In this document: piece after piece, positions 38,433-46,309 of the stretch
How the letters are laid out: each line of letters starts with the position of its first letter
Numbering within the stretch: the first letter of the stretch is position 1
Assembly (NCBI GenBank): GCA_017645945.1
Contig: JAGCNL010000016.1
Location: forward strand, 1-64,000
Reading direction: 5' to 3'
DNA: 64,000 nt
Origin: Salinivirgaceae bacterium
GTDB lineage: Bacteria > Bacteroidota > Bacteroidia > Bacteroidales > SZUA-534
Notes under the pieces: generated by a model
Seen by the model: the letters and a program-made list of their open reading frames with translations, nothing else
What the model was told of the DNA's origin: nothing
Database searches by the model: none
Program-made: the position numbers and the translations under genes

Positions 38433-39059
38433 ATGAGCAAGGAGCAAAATCTTGAAAATGAGATACTGATGGCGGCCGAAGACCTTTTTCTTGAGAAAGG
38501 TTTTGCTGGCACATCAACAACTGATATTGCGCGTCGGGTGGGGTGCAACCAGGCGCTTGTACACTACTATTTCCGCACCAAAGAGAACCTTTTCCTGCAG
38601 GTTTTCAACGGCAAGGTTGAAACCATTCTTACAACCTTGCAGAAACCGCTGCTTGAGCAGGGAGCGGAGTTCACTGATAAACTGCGCAGTACCATCGGCG
38701 CTTATTTCGATTTCCTGACAGCCAACTCGCGCCTGCCGTTTTTCGTCATTAACGAGTTGCTTTGCAACAAGGAGCGGTTGCAGTCGGCCTACAAATATTT
38801 TATGCAGAACACGTTGCACAACAATGTTTTCGGATTGATTGACAGCGTGGTACAGGCCGAGGTGCGGAAGGGAACCATCCGTCAGGTCAGCACCGTTGAT
38901 TTTGTGCTCGACATTGTGTCTCTCACAGTGTTCAACTTTGTTGTGCTGCCCATCTACACAGATTTGTCTGGTTCAACCGAAACTGAAAAAACGGAATTCA
39001 TCAACAACCGCAAGGAAGAGGTGATTAGGCTGGTAATCAACGGAATGAGGAACTTATAG
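38433..39059 (+). CDS. TetR/AcrR-family transcriptional regulator
   Basis: The 208-residue protein has an N-terminal TetR helix-turn-helix: ILMAAEDLFLEKGFAGTSTTDIARRVG followed by NQALVHYYFRTKENLFLQVF (residues ~10-60), with the usual YYF/K-E-L end of the recognition helix. The C-terminal ~145 residues are an all-helical ligand and dimerisation domain with no recognisable family. It is 24 bases after the dehydratase-like gene on the same strand and probably co-transcribed, so autoregulation of this set is plausible but not shown by a visible operator. Confidence 0.9.
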   Translation: MSKEQNLENEILMAAEDLFLEKGFAGTSTTDIARRVGCNQALVHYYFRTKENLFLQVFNGKVETILTTLQKPLLEQGAEFTDKLRSTIGAYFDFLTANSRLPFFVINELLCNKERLQSAYKYFMQNTLHNNVFGLIDSVVQAEVRKGTIRQVSTVDFVLDIVSLTVFNFVVLPIYTDLSGSTETEKTEFINNRKEEVIRLVINGMRNL

Positions 39060-39147
39060 GCGATTCTGTTTTTGCCGTTGGCAATGTGCATAAACTGATG
39101 CGATTGTAAAAAATCAGCCATTGTCAAAAAAAAACTGCCGTTTGGTG

Positions 39148-39176
39148 TTTGAAACTAGCCTTAATTATTAAATTTG
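39148..39176 (+). promoter_or_regulatory. Promoter for the GAF/PAS sensor gene
   Basis: TAAATTTG (39169-39176) is a full -7 match, with TTTG (39148-39151) 17 bases upstream. AACGTTTG appears twice just downstream (39177 and 39191), in the untranslated leader. Confidence 0.5.
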
Positions 39177-39215
39177 AACGTTTGTATTTTAACGTTTGAA
39201 CATAAACATATCGAT

Positions 39216-41501
39216 ATGAAGAAAAATTCTGTTAAAAAGAATATAACCAACACGGTTTTCCAGTTTTCGCTTATAGGTTTAGGCTTGGGTGTGGCGATTG
39301 CAGTTATAGCTTACGTGTTGGTATTCAGAGAGAACGGACAAATATTCACGTTGAGCAATCTTTGGCAGTTCAATGTCGATAAACCCCATTTGTTTATTGT
39401 AACCCTGTTGCCAGTGATATTTTTCGGGGCAGGTTGGGTTGTCGGAAAATATACCTATCGCGTGGCTGAAAAGCTCTACGATTTGGAGACATACAAGGAT
39501 AACAGCCAGAAAAACCTGTTCAATTTCGCCGAGGAGCTCTCGAAGGGAAATTTGAACAGCGAATATGAGCCTGAAAAAGGTAATGCGCTGGGTAACATTA
39601 TGATAGAATTGCGCGACAACCTGCAACACAACAAAGAGGAGGAGCTGAAGCGCAAGGAGGAGGATGAACAACGCAACTGGACCGCAGGTGGTTTGGCAAA
39701 GTTCGGTGAGATTCTCCGAAACAATAATAATGATATCAACAAGCTCGCGTTTGAGGTTATCAGCCAGTTGAGCGAATATATTGACGCCGTTCAGGGCGGA
39801 TTCTTCATTTTGAACGATGAAATAGAGCAAGATTCTCATTTTGAGTTGATTGCACATTTTGCATACGGCCGTAAAAAGTATAGTCAGAAGCGGCTTGAGT
39901 TGTCGGAAGGCTTGGTTGGCCGTGCGGCATACGAGAAAAGCACCATCTATCTCGATGAAGTGCCAGAAGAGTACATTGAAGTTACATCAGGTTTGGGTGA
40001 GGCCAATCCGCGTGTGCTGCTGATTGTTCCGCTTAAGGTCAACGATGAGATTCACGGCGTGCTCGAGTTGTCGTCGTTCCATCCGTTTGCTGAGTATGTC
40101 ATCAAATTTGTTGAGAAGGTTGCCGAGAGTATCGCCACAACCATATCGACGGTGAAAATTAACATGCGCACATCCAAACTGCTTACTGATTCGCAGGAAC
40201 AGGCCGACCGCCTGTCGCAGCAGGAAGAGGAGATGCGCCAGAACATGGAGGAGCTCCAGGCCACTCAGGAGGAAGCCACAAAGCAGGCCGAGGAATTCAT
40301 AAGTTTCACAAATTCAGTGAACCACACCATGCTCCGTGCTGAGTTCGACTTGAACGGAATCTTGGTTTACGCCAATATGAAATTCCTTCAGAAGCTCGGC
40401 TACTCATCTAACTCGGAAGTTGAAGGTCACCATATATCGATGTTTATCAACGAAAAGGATAAACTTCGTTTCAATGATGTTTGGGATAACCTCTCGAAAG
40501 GTGGCAAGCATTTTGAAGGGACAATGATGCTCGTAACCAAGAGCGGCAAGAATATTTGGACAATGGCAACATACACCTGCGTGCGAAATAGCATGCAGAA
40601 TGTTGAGAAAATCTTGTTCCTGGGCATCGACATTACCAAGCAGCAAGAGCAGAATCTTGACCTTGAAAGCCAAATCAAGGCCGTTAATGAGTCGAGCGTT
40701 AAGCTTGAATTTGCTCCGAGCGGCCGCATGATTAATTACAACCAGGTATTTGTCGACATGACAGGTTACAAGACTGAAGACTTGGCTGAGTACAGCGTCT
40801 ACAACTTCGTGGGTGATGAAGAGCAGAACGAATTTGAATCTACTTGGAACAATATTATTACCGGGCAATCATTCCGTGGCTATTCGAAACTGCTCACTGC
40901 AAAAGGTGAGACTAAATGGTTCGAGGTATTCTACTCTCCGGAGAGAAACATGTACGATGAAATATCAAAAGTGATAGCCATTGCTCACGATATCAGTGAA
41001 CAGAAGAGAATTGAGCAGGTATCGCAGCAGCAGAATGAGCTGATTCAGCAGCAGAAAGCTGAATTGCAAGCTCATGAGAACGATTTGCAGGAGAAGCTGG
41101 CAGATGCGCGCCGCGAGGTTAAGGCTCAGTTCCAGGAGATTGAGAAAATCAAAGTACGCAACGAGAAGACTCTCGAAGGTGCCCACGATGCAATTGTCAC
41201 CATCAATCAGGCGGGCGATGTCGAGTTCTTCAACCGTGCTGCCGAGACGCTTTGGGGCTACTCGCGTACCGACGTTTTGGGCAAGAACATCAAGATGTTG
41301 TTCCGCAACTACACGAAAGACGAAGACGAGTTTATGGTGAATCTGCTTCATCCGGAAAAACGCAAAGTTGTTGGTGTCCGCAAGGAGACGAGCATTTTGG
41401 CGAAGGATGGCGCGGAGAAACCCGTTATCATATTGCTTGCAGGCGCCAAGGTGCAGAACGAATACACCTACACGGCCTTTATTCAGAGCGACGAGGATTG
41501 A
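39216..41501 (+). CDS. Membrane GAF-PAS sensor protein without a recognisable output domain
   Basis: The 761-residue protein has two membrane helices (~residues 15-37 and 58-80), a HAMP-like/coiled segment, and a GAF domain (~160-325, INKLAFEVISQLSEYIDAVQGGFFILND, LSEGLVGRAAYEKSTIYLDEVPE). A charged coiled coil (QQEEEMRQNMEELQATQEEA) is followed by three PAS domains: ~365-485 (GILVYANMKFLQKLGYSS), ~495-615 (GRMINYNQVFVDMTGYKTEDL) and ~665-755 (GDVEFFNRAAETLWGYSRTDVLG). The protein ends four residues after the last PAS strand (TAFIQSDED), with no histidine kinase, GGDEF or methyl-accepting domain. It must signal through a partner. Ligands cannot be inferred. ATG at 39216 is chosen over one at 39174. 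Confidence 0.85.
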   Translation: MKKNSVKKNITNTVFQFSLIGLGLGVAIAVIAYVLVFRENGQIFTLSNLWQFNVDKPHLFIVTLLPVIFFGAGWVVGKYTYRVAEKLYDLETYKDNSQKNLFNFAEELSKGNLNSEYEPEKGNALGNIMIELRDNLQHNKEEELKRKEEDEQRNWTAGGLAKFGEILRNNNNDINKLAFEVISQLSEYIDAVQGGFFILNDEIEQDSHFELIAHFAYGRKKYSQKRLELSEGLVGRAAYEKSTIYLDEVPEEYIEVTSGLGEANPRVLLIVPLKVNDEIHGVLELSSFHPFAEYVIKFVEKVAESIATTISTVKINMRTSKLLTDSQEQADRLSQQEEEMRQNMEELQATQEEATKQAEEFISFTNSVNHTMLRAEFDLNGILVYANMKFLQKLGYSSNSEVEGHHISMFINEKDKLRFNDVWDNLSKGGKHFEGTMMLVTKSGKNIWTMATYTCVRNSMQNVEKILFLGIDITKQQEQNLDLESQIKAVNESSVKLEFAPSGRMINYNQVFVDMTGYKTEDLAEYSVYNFVGDEEQNEFESTWNNIITGQSFRGYSKLLTAKGETKWFEVFYSPERNMYDEISKVIAIAHDISEQKRIEQVSQQQNELIQQQKAELQAHENDLQEKLADARREVKAQFQEIEKIKVRNEKTLEGAHDAIVTINQAGDVEFFNRAAETLWGYSRTDVLGKNIKMLFRNYTKDEDEFMVNLLHPEKRKVVGVRKETSILAKDGAEKPVIILLAGAKVQNEYTYTAFIQSDED

Positions 41502-41554
41502 GCGTGACAACAATAACGTTCGCCCGTTGGCGTTAGCGTTAGAAAAAAACTGTT

Positions 41555-42994
41555 ATGAGGTTTAACCACTTGTGCGGTCTGCTATTGTGCGGTGGCGTTT
41601 TGTTATCGTGTCATGATGACGGAAAATTCACCGATTCACCTTCGGCGCGTCTTGAATTCTCAACCGATACAGTCAAATTCGACACTATTTTCACCACAAT
41701 CGGCTCAGTCACAAAGCAATTCAGAGTTTACAACCGCAACAAAGAAGCAGTCCGCACGACGGTTTCGCTTGCCGACAAAGGTTATTACCGCTTGAATATC
41801 GATGGCGTGGCGACCAATAATTACGCCAATCTTGAAATCCGAGGAAACGACAGCGCTTTCATTTTTGTTGAGGTTACGGTTGACCCGCAGAACAGCAATT
41901 CGCCAATTCTTGTGCTCGACTCGATACAATTTAGCACGAATGGTAACTTGCAGGATGTCAAACTGATGGCTTTCGGCCAGGATGTGCATTTCTACAACGA
42001 TTCGGTCATCGGCAACTGCCATTGGGTGAACGACAAACCATACCTTATATATAATTCGGTGATGGTGGACAGCCTATGCACGCTCGATATTGACGCAGGT
42101 GTCCAACTCTATTTTCACAGCAATTCGAGCCTGATTGTGGCAGGTAAGATTCATGTCAATGGCACAAAAGAGGAACCAGTTGTGTTTCAGGGCGATAGAC
42201 TTGATGAATATTATGAAGACAAATCGGGTCAATGGGGGGCAAGTTTCAAACGTGACAAAAACACTTACTATTTTGGCAATATTCATTTCCTGGACGGAAG
42301 TAGCGGAAATACAATCAATTATGCCATAATCAAGAACGGCACAAAGGGCATTCAAATCGACAACCACGTTGACGATGAAACAACTTTGACTCTTTCGAAC
42401 ACGGTGATTTCAAATATGTCGATAGCGGGCATCTACGCGCAGACAGCCAATCTCGACGTTTATAACACGCTGATTTACAATTGCGATTACTATGCTGCCG
42501 CACTAATCTATGGTGGCAACTACAATTTCGTGCACACAACGTTGGTCAACTATGCGGCGCGCCATTTGATGCCGTCGTTGGAGCTCAATAATCATTTTTC
42601 GACTGACGACACTATCTCCGTTTACAAATTCAACGCGCATTTCGCTAATAGCATAATCTATGGTTCGCTCAATTCTGAAGTGGTGATTGACAGGTTTTTA
42701 GCTGAAGATGCAACATTTGATTCGTTGTTCGTTTTCAAGTTCGAGAATTGCATGCTGAAAATCGGTCAGCAGTTTGATATTAGCGATACTAATCTGTATG
42801 TCAATATGATAACTGAACCAATCGACCTGCCGCGCTTTGTGAACGCTGCAGAAGGCGATTATCGGCTCGACACTCTGTCGGCGGCAAAAGATAAGGGAAA
42901 TCCAGCCTATCTGCTTGATTATCCGCTTGATTTGGAGGGTGTTCAGCGCGACAGTCTGCCCGATTTGGGCGCATACGAAAGGATTGAGCAATGA
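41555..42994 (+). CDS. Lipoprotein with right-handed beta-helix (choice-of-anchor-like)
   Basis: The 479-residue protein has a lipobox LLSC (Cys near residue 19). Residues ~30-150 are an Ig-like beta domain (FDTIFTTIGSVTKQFRVYNRNKE). Residues ~165-400 read as parallel beta-helix rungs (GNTINYAIIKNGTKGIQIDN, LTLSNTVISNMSIAGIYAQ, LDVYNTLIYNCDYYAAALI). It closes with the common LDLEGVQRDSLPDLGAYE tail of such secreted proteins. No catalytic residues of pectate lyases are evident, so a binding or structural role is more likely. Its stop overlaps the next start by four bases (ATGA). Confidence 0.78.
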   Translation: MRFNHLCGLLLCGGVLLSCHDDGKFTDSPSARLEFSTDTVKFDTIFTTIGSVTKQFRVYNRNKEAVRTTVSLADKGYYRLNIDGVATNNYANLEIRGNDSAFIFVEVTVDPQNSNSPILVLDSIQFSTNGNLQDVKLMAFGQDVHFYNDSVIGNCHWVNDKPYLIYNSVMVDSLCTLDIDAGVQLYFHSNSSLIVAGKIHVNGTKEEPVVFQGDRLDEYYEDKSGQWGASFKRDKNTYYFGNIHFLDGSSGNTINYAIIKNGTKGIQIDNHVDDETTLTLSNTVISNMSIAGIYAQTANLDVYNTLIYNCDYYAAALIYGGNYNFVHTTLVNYAARHLMPSLELNNHFSTDDTISVYKFNAHFANSIIYGSLNSEVVIDRFLAEDATFDSLFVFKFENCMLKIGQQFDISDTNLYVNMITEPIDLPRFVNAAEGDYRLDTLSAAKDKGNPAYLLDYPLDLEGVQRDSLPDLGAYERIEQ

Positions 42995-44055
42995 GAAAGA
43001 TTTTTGCATCGGTTTTACTTGTGCTGGCGGCTGTGGCTGCCTATCCACAGGGCACTGATTTGCCCGATGATTTGCGCCAAGTGATTGAAAGCGAGCGCTA
43101 TCTGCGTGTGATGTTCTACAACTGTGAGAATTATTTCGACATTGACGACGACCCCGAGAAAAATGATGATGAGTTTACGCCCGATGGTGAAAAACACTGG
43201 ACCAAACAGCGTTTCTATACCAAAAGAGCGCAGATTGCCAAGGTGATAACTGCCGTTGGCGGTTGGACACCGCCCGACATTGTAGGACTTTGCGAGGTGG
43301 AGTCACGCAAAGTGATTGAGAGTCTGGTCAATAGTTCTAATTTGCGGCGGTTTGAGTACCAATTTTTGCACAAAGAGTCGCCCGATAGCCGAGGAATAGA
43401 TGTGGTGCTGCTATATCAGCCAAGACGGTTCAAGCCTTACAACGTGACATATATTCCTGTGTATGTGAACAAGAACGGTCGCGGCACTCGTGATATTCTT
43501 ATGGCGTCGGGCACCACAATCCACGGCGACACCCTGCACGTCTTTGTCAATCACTGGCCGTCGCGGTGGGGCGGACAGACTGAAACCGATGAATTGCGCC
43601 GTGAAGTGGCAAAAATCGTAAAATCGAAAGTCGATTCGCTTCAGGCAGATAATCAACGAGCTGCGATTCTGATAATGGGTGACTTGAACGATTATCCCGA
43701 CAACAATAGCGTTTGCGTTGAGTTGCAGGCACAGACAGATTTCTCAACAATCGAGCAGTCGAAACTCTACAATCTGGCATACTATATGCAGTTTGTAAAA
43801 GGTTGGGGCACACATAAATACGATGGCACTTGGGGCATTCTCGACCAGATGATAATTTCGGGTTCACTGCTCGACGGCAATGGTCCGCTTACCACAACCA
43901 AAGATGATGCGCACGTGTTCAATCCGCCGTTCCTGCTCGAAGCTGACGACACCAATGTCGGGTTCAAACCTTACCGCACCTACGCTGGTTACAAGTATTT
44001 GGGCGGCTACAGCGATCACTTGCCAGTGTTCCTGAATATTTATCGGAAAAAGTAA
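42991..44055 (+). CDS. Secreted endonuclease/exonuclease/phosphatase (EEP) family protein
   Basis: The 354-residue protein has a signal peptide (KIFASVLLVLAAVAAYPQ). EEP motifs are visible: FYNCENYFD with the metal-binding Asn, DIVGLCEVESRKVIESL with the catalytic Glu, ILIMGDLNDYPDN with the D-x-N pair, and the terminal SDHLPVFLNI with the Asp-His dyad. Such secreted Bacteroidetes enzymes are usually called endonucleases, but phosphodiesterase or phosphatase activity is equally possible. The gene is translationally coupled to the upstream beta-helix lipoprotein. Confidence 0.87.
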   Translation: MRKIFASVLLVLAAVAAYPQGTDLPDDLRQVIESERYLRVMFYNCENYFDIDDDPEKNDDEFTPDGEKHWTKQRFYTKRAQIAKVITAVGGWTPPDIVGLCEVESRKVIESLVNSSNLRRFEYQFLHKESPDSRGIDVVLLYQPRRFKPYNVTYIPVYVNKNGRGTRDILMASGTTIHGDTLHVFVNHWPSRWGGQTETDELRREVAKIVKSKVDSLQADNQRAAILIMGDLNDYPDNNSVCVELQAQTDFSTIEQSKLYNLAYYMQFVKGWGTHKYDGTWGILDQMIISGSLLDGNGPLTTTKDDAHVFNPPFLLEADDTNVGFKPYRTYAGYKYLGGYSDHLPVFLNIYRKK

Positions 44056-44080
44056 ATATGAATTAACTGACGATTGAATT

Positions 44081-45169
44081 ATGAATAAACTGAAAAATAT
44101 TTTGTTTGTTGCAGCAACAATGACTGTTGTATATGCAAATGCACAAACGGCTGATTCTGTTGTAACTCTGCTGTTTGCAGGCGACATCATGGGGCACGAC
44201 GCGCAGATTGCCGCTGCCTATAACGATTCAACCAAGACCTACGACTATACCGATTGCTTCAGCTATATACGTCCGTACATAGAGAAGGCAGATTTGGCGG
44301 TTGCCAATTTTGAGGTTACGCTGGCTGGACCGCCGTACAAAGGCTATCCGCAGTTTTCGTCGCCCGATCAGTTGGCCACAGCCGTCCGCGATTGCGGTTT
44401 CGACATTCTGCTCACCACCAACAACCACTCTTGCGACGGCGGCTTGAAAGGTGTTGTACGCACGCTCGATGTGCTTGATTCATTGAAGATTGTACACACT
44501 GGCACATTCCACGATTCGGCTGAATGGCGCCGTACATATCCGTTGATTTACAACGTTAAGGGCTTGAAACTTGCCTTCGTCAATTATACTTATGGCACCA
44601 ATGAGCTGCCAACTCCTAAAGGTACTGTTGTGAATCGCATCGATAAAAATAACATTATCAAGGATATTGCTGCAGCCAAACGGCAAAATCCCGATTTGAT
44701 AATCGCTTGTATGCATTGGGGGATTGAGTACGACACAATGCCAAGCCGTACGCAGATTCAGCAGGCGGAAATGCTTAAGAAACAAGGTGTTGATTTGGTA
44801 ATCGGCTCACATCCGCATGTGCTTCAGCCGATGGAGATGGACACTGTTGCCAATCAATTTTTGGTCTATTCGTTGGGCAATTTTGTGAGTGCGCAACGTA
44901 CAGCTCCGCGTGATGGCGCGGCTATTGTAAATATCAGACTTACAAAGCGTAACGGCCAAAAACCGAAAATCGAGGCCGACTACCAACTTACATACGTTCA
45001 CTATCCGAAAGTGGACAACAAGCGTCTGTTTTATATTGTTCCTGTTGCCGATGTTGAGGCGGGGAAGATTGAACCAATCAAGTCCGACAATTGGGGCCGC
45101 TTGCACCAATACGCCAAAGAGGCACGTGAGGTGATGGGGCGGAACGTGAATGTGCCAGAGAGGAAGTGA
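44081..45169 (+). CDS. CapA-family (PGA_cap) metallophosphoesterase-like protein
   Basis: The 362-residue secreted protein has a signal peptide (KNILFVAATMTVVYANAQ). The CapA fold motifs are VTLLFAGDIMGHDAQI, LAVANFEVTLAGPPYKGYPQF, DILLTTNNHSCDGGLKGVVRTLD, IACMHWGIEYDT and DLVIGSHPHVLQPME. The fold is a calcineurin-like metal-dependent phosphoesterase; CapA/PgsA members take part in poly-gamma-glutamate capsule formation, but the other capsule genes (CapB, CapC) are absent here, so that role is not supported. It lies 25 bases after the EEP gene. Confidence 0.87.
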   Translation: MNKLKNILFVAATMTVVYANAQTADSVVTLLFAGDIMGHDAQIAAAYNDSTKTYDYTDCFSYIRPYIEKADLAVANFEVTLAGPPYKGYPQFSSPDQLATAVRDCGFDILLTTNNHSCDGGLKGVVRTLDVLDSLKIVHTGTFHDSAEWRRTYPLIYNVKGLKLAFVNYTYGTNELPTPKGTVVNRIDKNNIIKDIAAAKRQNPDLIIACMHWGIEYDTMPSRTQIQQAEMLKKQGVDLVIGSHPHVLQPMEMDTVANQFLVYSLGNFVSAQRTAPRDGAAIVNIRLTKRNGQKPKIEADYQLTYVHYPKVDNKRLFYIVPVADVEAGKIEPIKSDNWGRLHQYAKEAREVMGRNVNVPERK

Positions 45170-45187
45170 ACTTCGCGGGCGAGAAGT

Positions 45188-45472
45188 ATGTTCAGCATCA
45201 GTTACAATTTCGATATTCCTTGTTTCTATAAGAAATATTTCGGTTTCGAATGTCCGTGGTGCGGAAGTCAGCGGGCGCTGAAGCTGTTGCTCGAAGGCAA
45301 TATAACCGAAAGCATCGTTATGTTTCCCGCCTTGATTCCGCTGATTTTGATGTTCGCTTTTCTTGGTTTGCATTTAATTTTCAAATTTCGTCACGGAAGT
45401 CGCATTTTAGTGTCACTTTTTGTTTTGAACATCGTCATTATAGCAGTGAATTACATAATTAAAATCTTTTGA
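45188..45472 (+). CDS. DUF2752 small membrane protein
   Basis: The 94-residue protein shows the DUF2752 signature CPWCGSQRALKLLLEGN (residues ~21-37), followed by two hydrophobic helices (MFPALIPLILMFAFLGLHLI, ILVSLFVLNIVIIAVNYII). Function is unknown. It starts 18 bases after capA-like and is followed after three bases by the CCC-motif gene, a pairing I recall as common in Bacteroidetes. Confidence 0.8.
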   Translation: MFSISYNFDIPCFYKKYFGFECPWCGSQRALKLLLEGNITESIVMFPALIPLILMFAFLGLHLIFKFRHGSRILVSLFVLNIVIIAVNYIIKIF

Positions 45473-45475
45473 GTT

Positions 45476-45817
45476 ATGGAAACTATTGACAATGTGAACG
45501 GTATCAAAGAACAATTGCCGAATTCGAGTGCGGCATTGGTGATGGGAATTTTGAGTATTGTGTGCATTTGCTGCGGTTTTGGCGCGGCGATAGGTGTTAT
45601 TCTGGGTATTTTGGCGATAATTTTTGCCAAGAAGGCAAAAGTGCTTTACGAAGAAAACCCCGAACGATTTACTGAAACATCGGCCAAGAACGCCAACGCT
45701 GGCCGTGTCTGTGGCATTGTGGGCTTGTGCGTGGCTGGCTTTTGGTTGTTTTGCGCGATATCTTTCTGGATATTAATGATGTTGGGAATTATAGCTAGTG
45801 CAGGATTGCATTTATAG
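45476..45817 (+). CDS. CCC-motif / DUF4190-like membrane protein
   Basis: The 113-residue protein has two hydrophobic hairpin segments: AALVMGILSIVCICCGFGAAIGVILGILAIIFAKKA (~residues 20-55) and GRVCGIVGLCVAGFWLFCAISFWILMML (~79-106). The CxCC cluster in the first helix and the polar helix between them fit the CCC-motif/DUF4190 group, function unknown. It follows the DUF2752 gene by three bases and a terminator comes next. Confidence 0.75.
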   Translation: METIDNVNGIKEQLPNSSAALVMGILSIVCICCGFGAAIGVILGILAIIFAKKAKVLYEENPERFTETSAKNANAGRVCGIVGLCVAGFWLFCAISFWILMMLGIIASAGLHL

Positions 45818-45843
45818 AAAAATACAGTACTGTTTGAGATTAG

Positions 45844-45877
45844 AGGCACACAGAATTCAAATGTGTGCCTTTTTTTC
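45844..45877 (+). terminator. Terminator after the CCC-motif gene
   Basis: AGGCACACA (45844-45852) pairs perfectly with TGTGTGCCT (45862-45870) across a 9-base loop, followed by a T-run to 45876. Confidence 0.85.
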
Positions 45878-45944
45878 GTTCTCGATAAAGCAGTTCCTAT
45901 TCCTTCTCAAAAAAAACATTTTTCCATTTCAACCTACTTTTTAT

Positions 45945-45952
45945 ACCTTTGT
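45945..45952 (+). promoter_or_regulatory. -7 element for the second BspA-like gene
   Basis: TACCTTTG is a full TAnnTTTG match. The next plus-strand start codon with a signal peptide is at 46310, so it implies an untranslated leader of about 350 bases. The -33 region is only T-rich. Confidence 0.45.
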
Positions 45953-46309
45953 CTTGCTCTGCGTTTTGTCTCGCAAGAGGTTGAATGTTGAGTGACATAT
46001 TAGAAAGACGTTTACTGACGTTTTCCTTTGACACTTCGAAATCTCGCAAATTTTGAATCATCGTCAAAGAAAAAGCAGCGGTGAACGCCTGCGTAGGTAT
46101 GCGGTGTATTGTCATAGGCGTTAGTGAATGGCATCCCCATATCAACGTGGGTATTCGCGTTGCTCAATCTTACGATGATGGGCAATGCGAGAGCCTCGAA
46201 GTGTGGGAGCGAGTAACAAGATTCCCACGTTTTTCTGTTTATATAGGTACCGCAATCGGGGAGTCGGCGGACAGAGGTTGCGCACGACACGGAGGCAGTG
46301 TATATGGTT
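45953..46309 (+). other. Long putative 5' leader with alternative hairpins
   Basis: This is the largest gene-free stretch in the window (with its flanks, 45818-46309). It is richer in G+C than other spacers. AACGTGGG (46144-46151) can pair with CCCACGTT (46224-46231), while GTGGGA (46203-46208) pairs with TCCCAC (46223-46228), followed by GTTTTT. The two pairings share a strand and exclude each other, as in attenuators. Smaller hairpins CCT-GCGT-AGG (near 46089) and CGAG-AGC-CTCG (near 46190) also occur. Open frames exist on both strands here but lack signal sequences, codon character or family resemblance, so I treat the region as noncoding. Confidence 0.45.
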
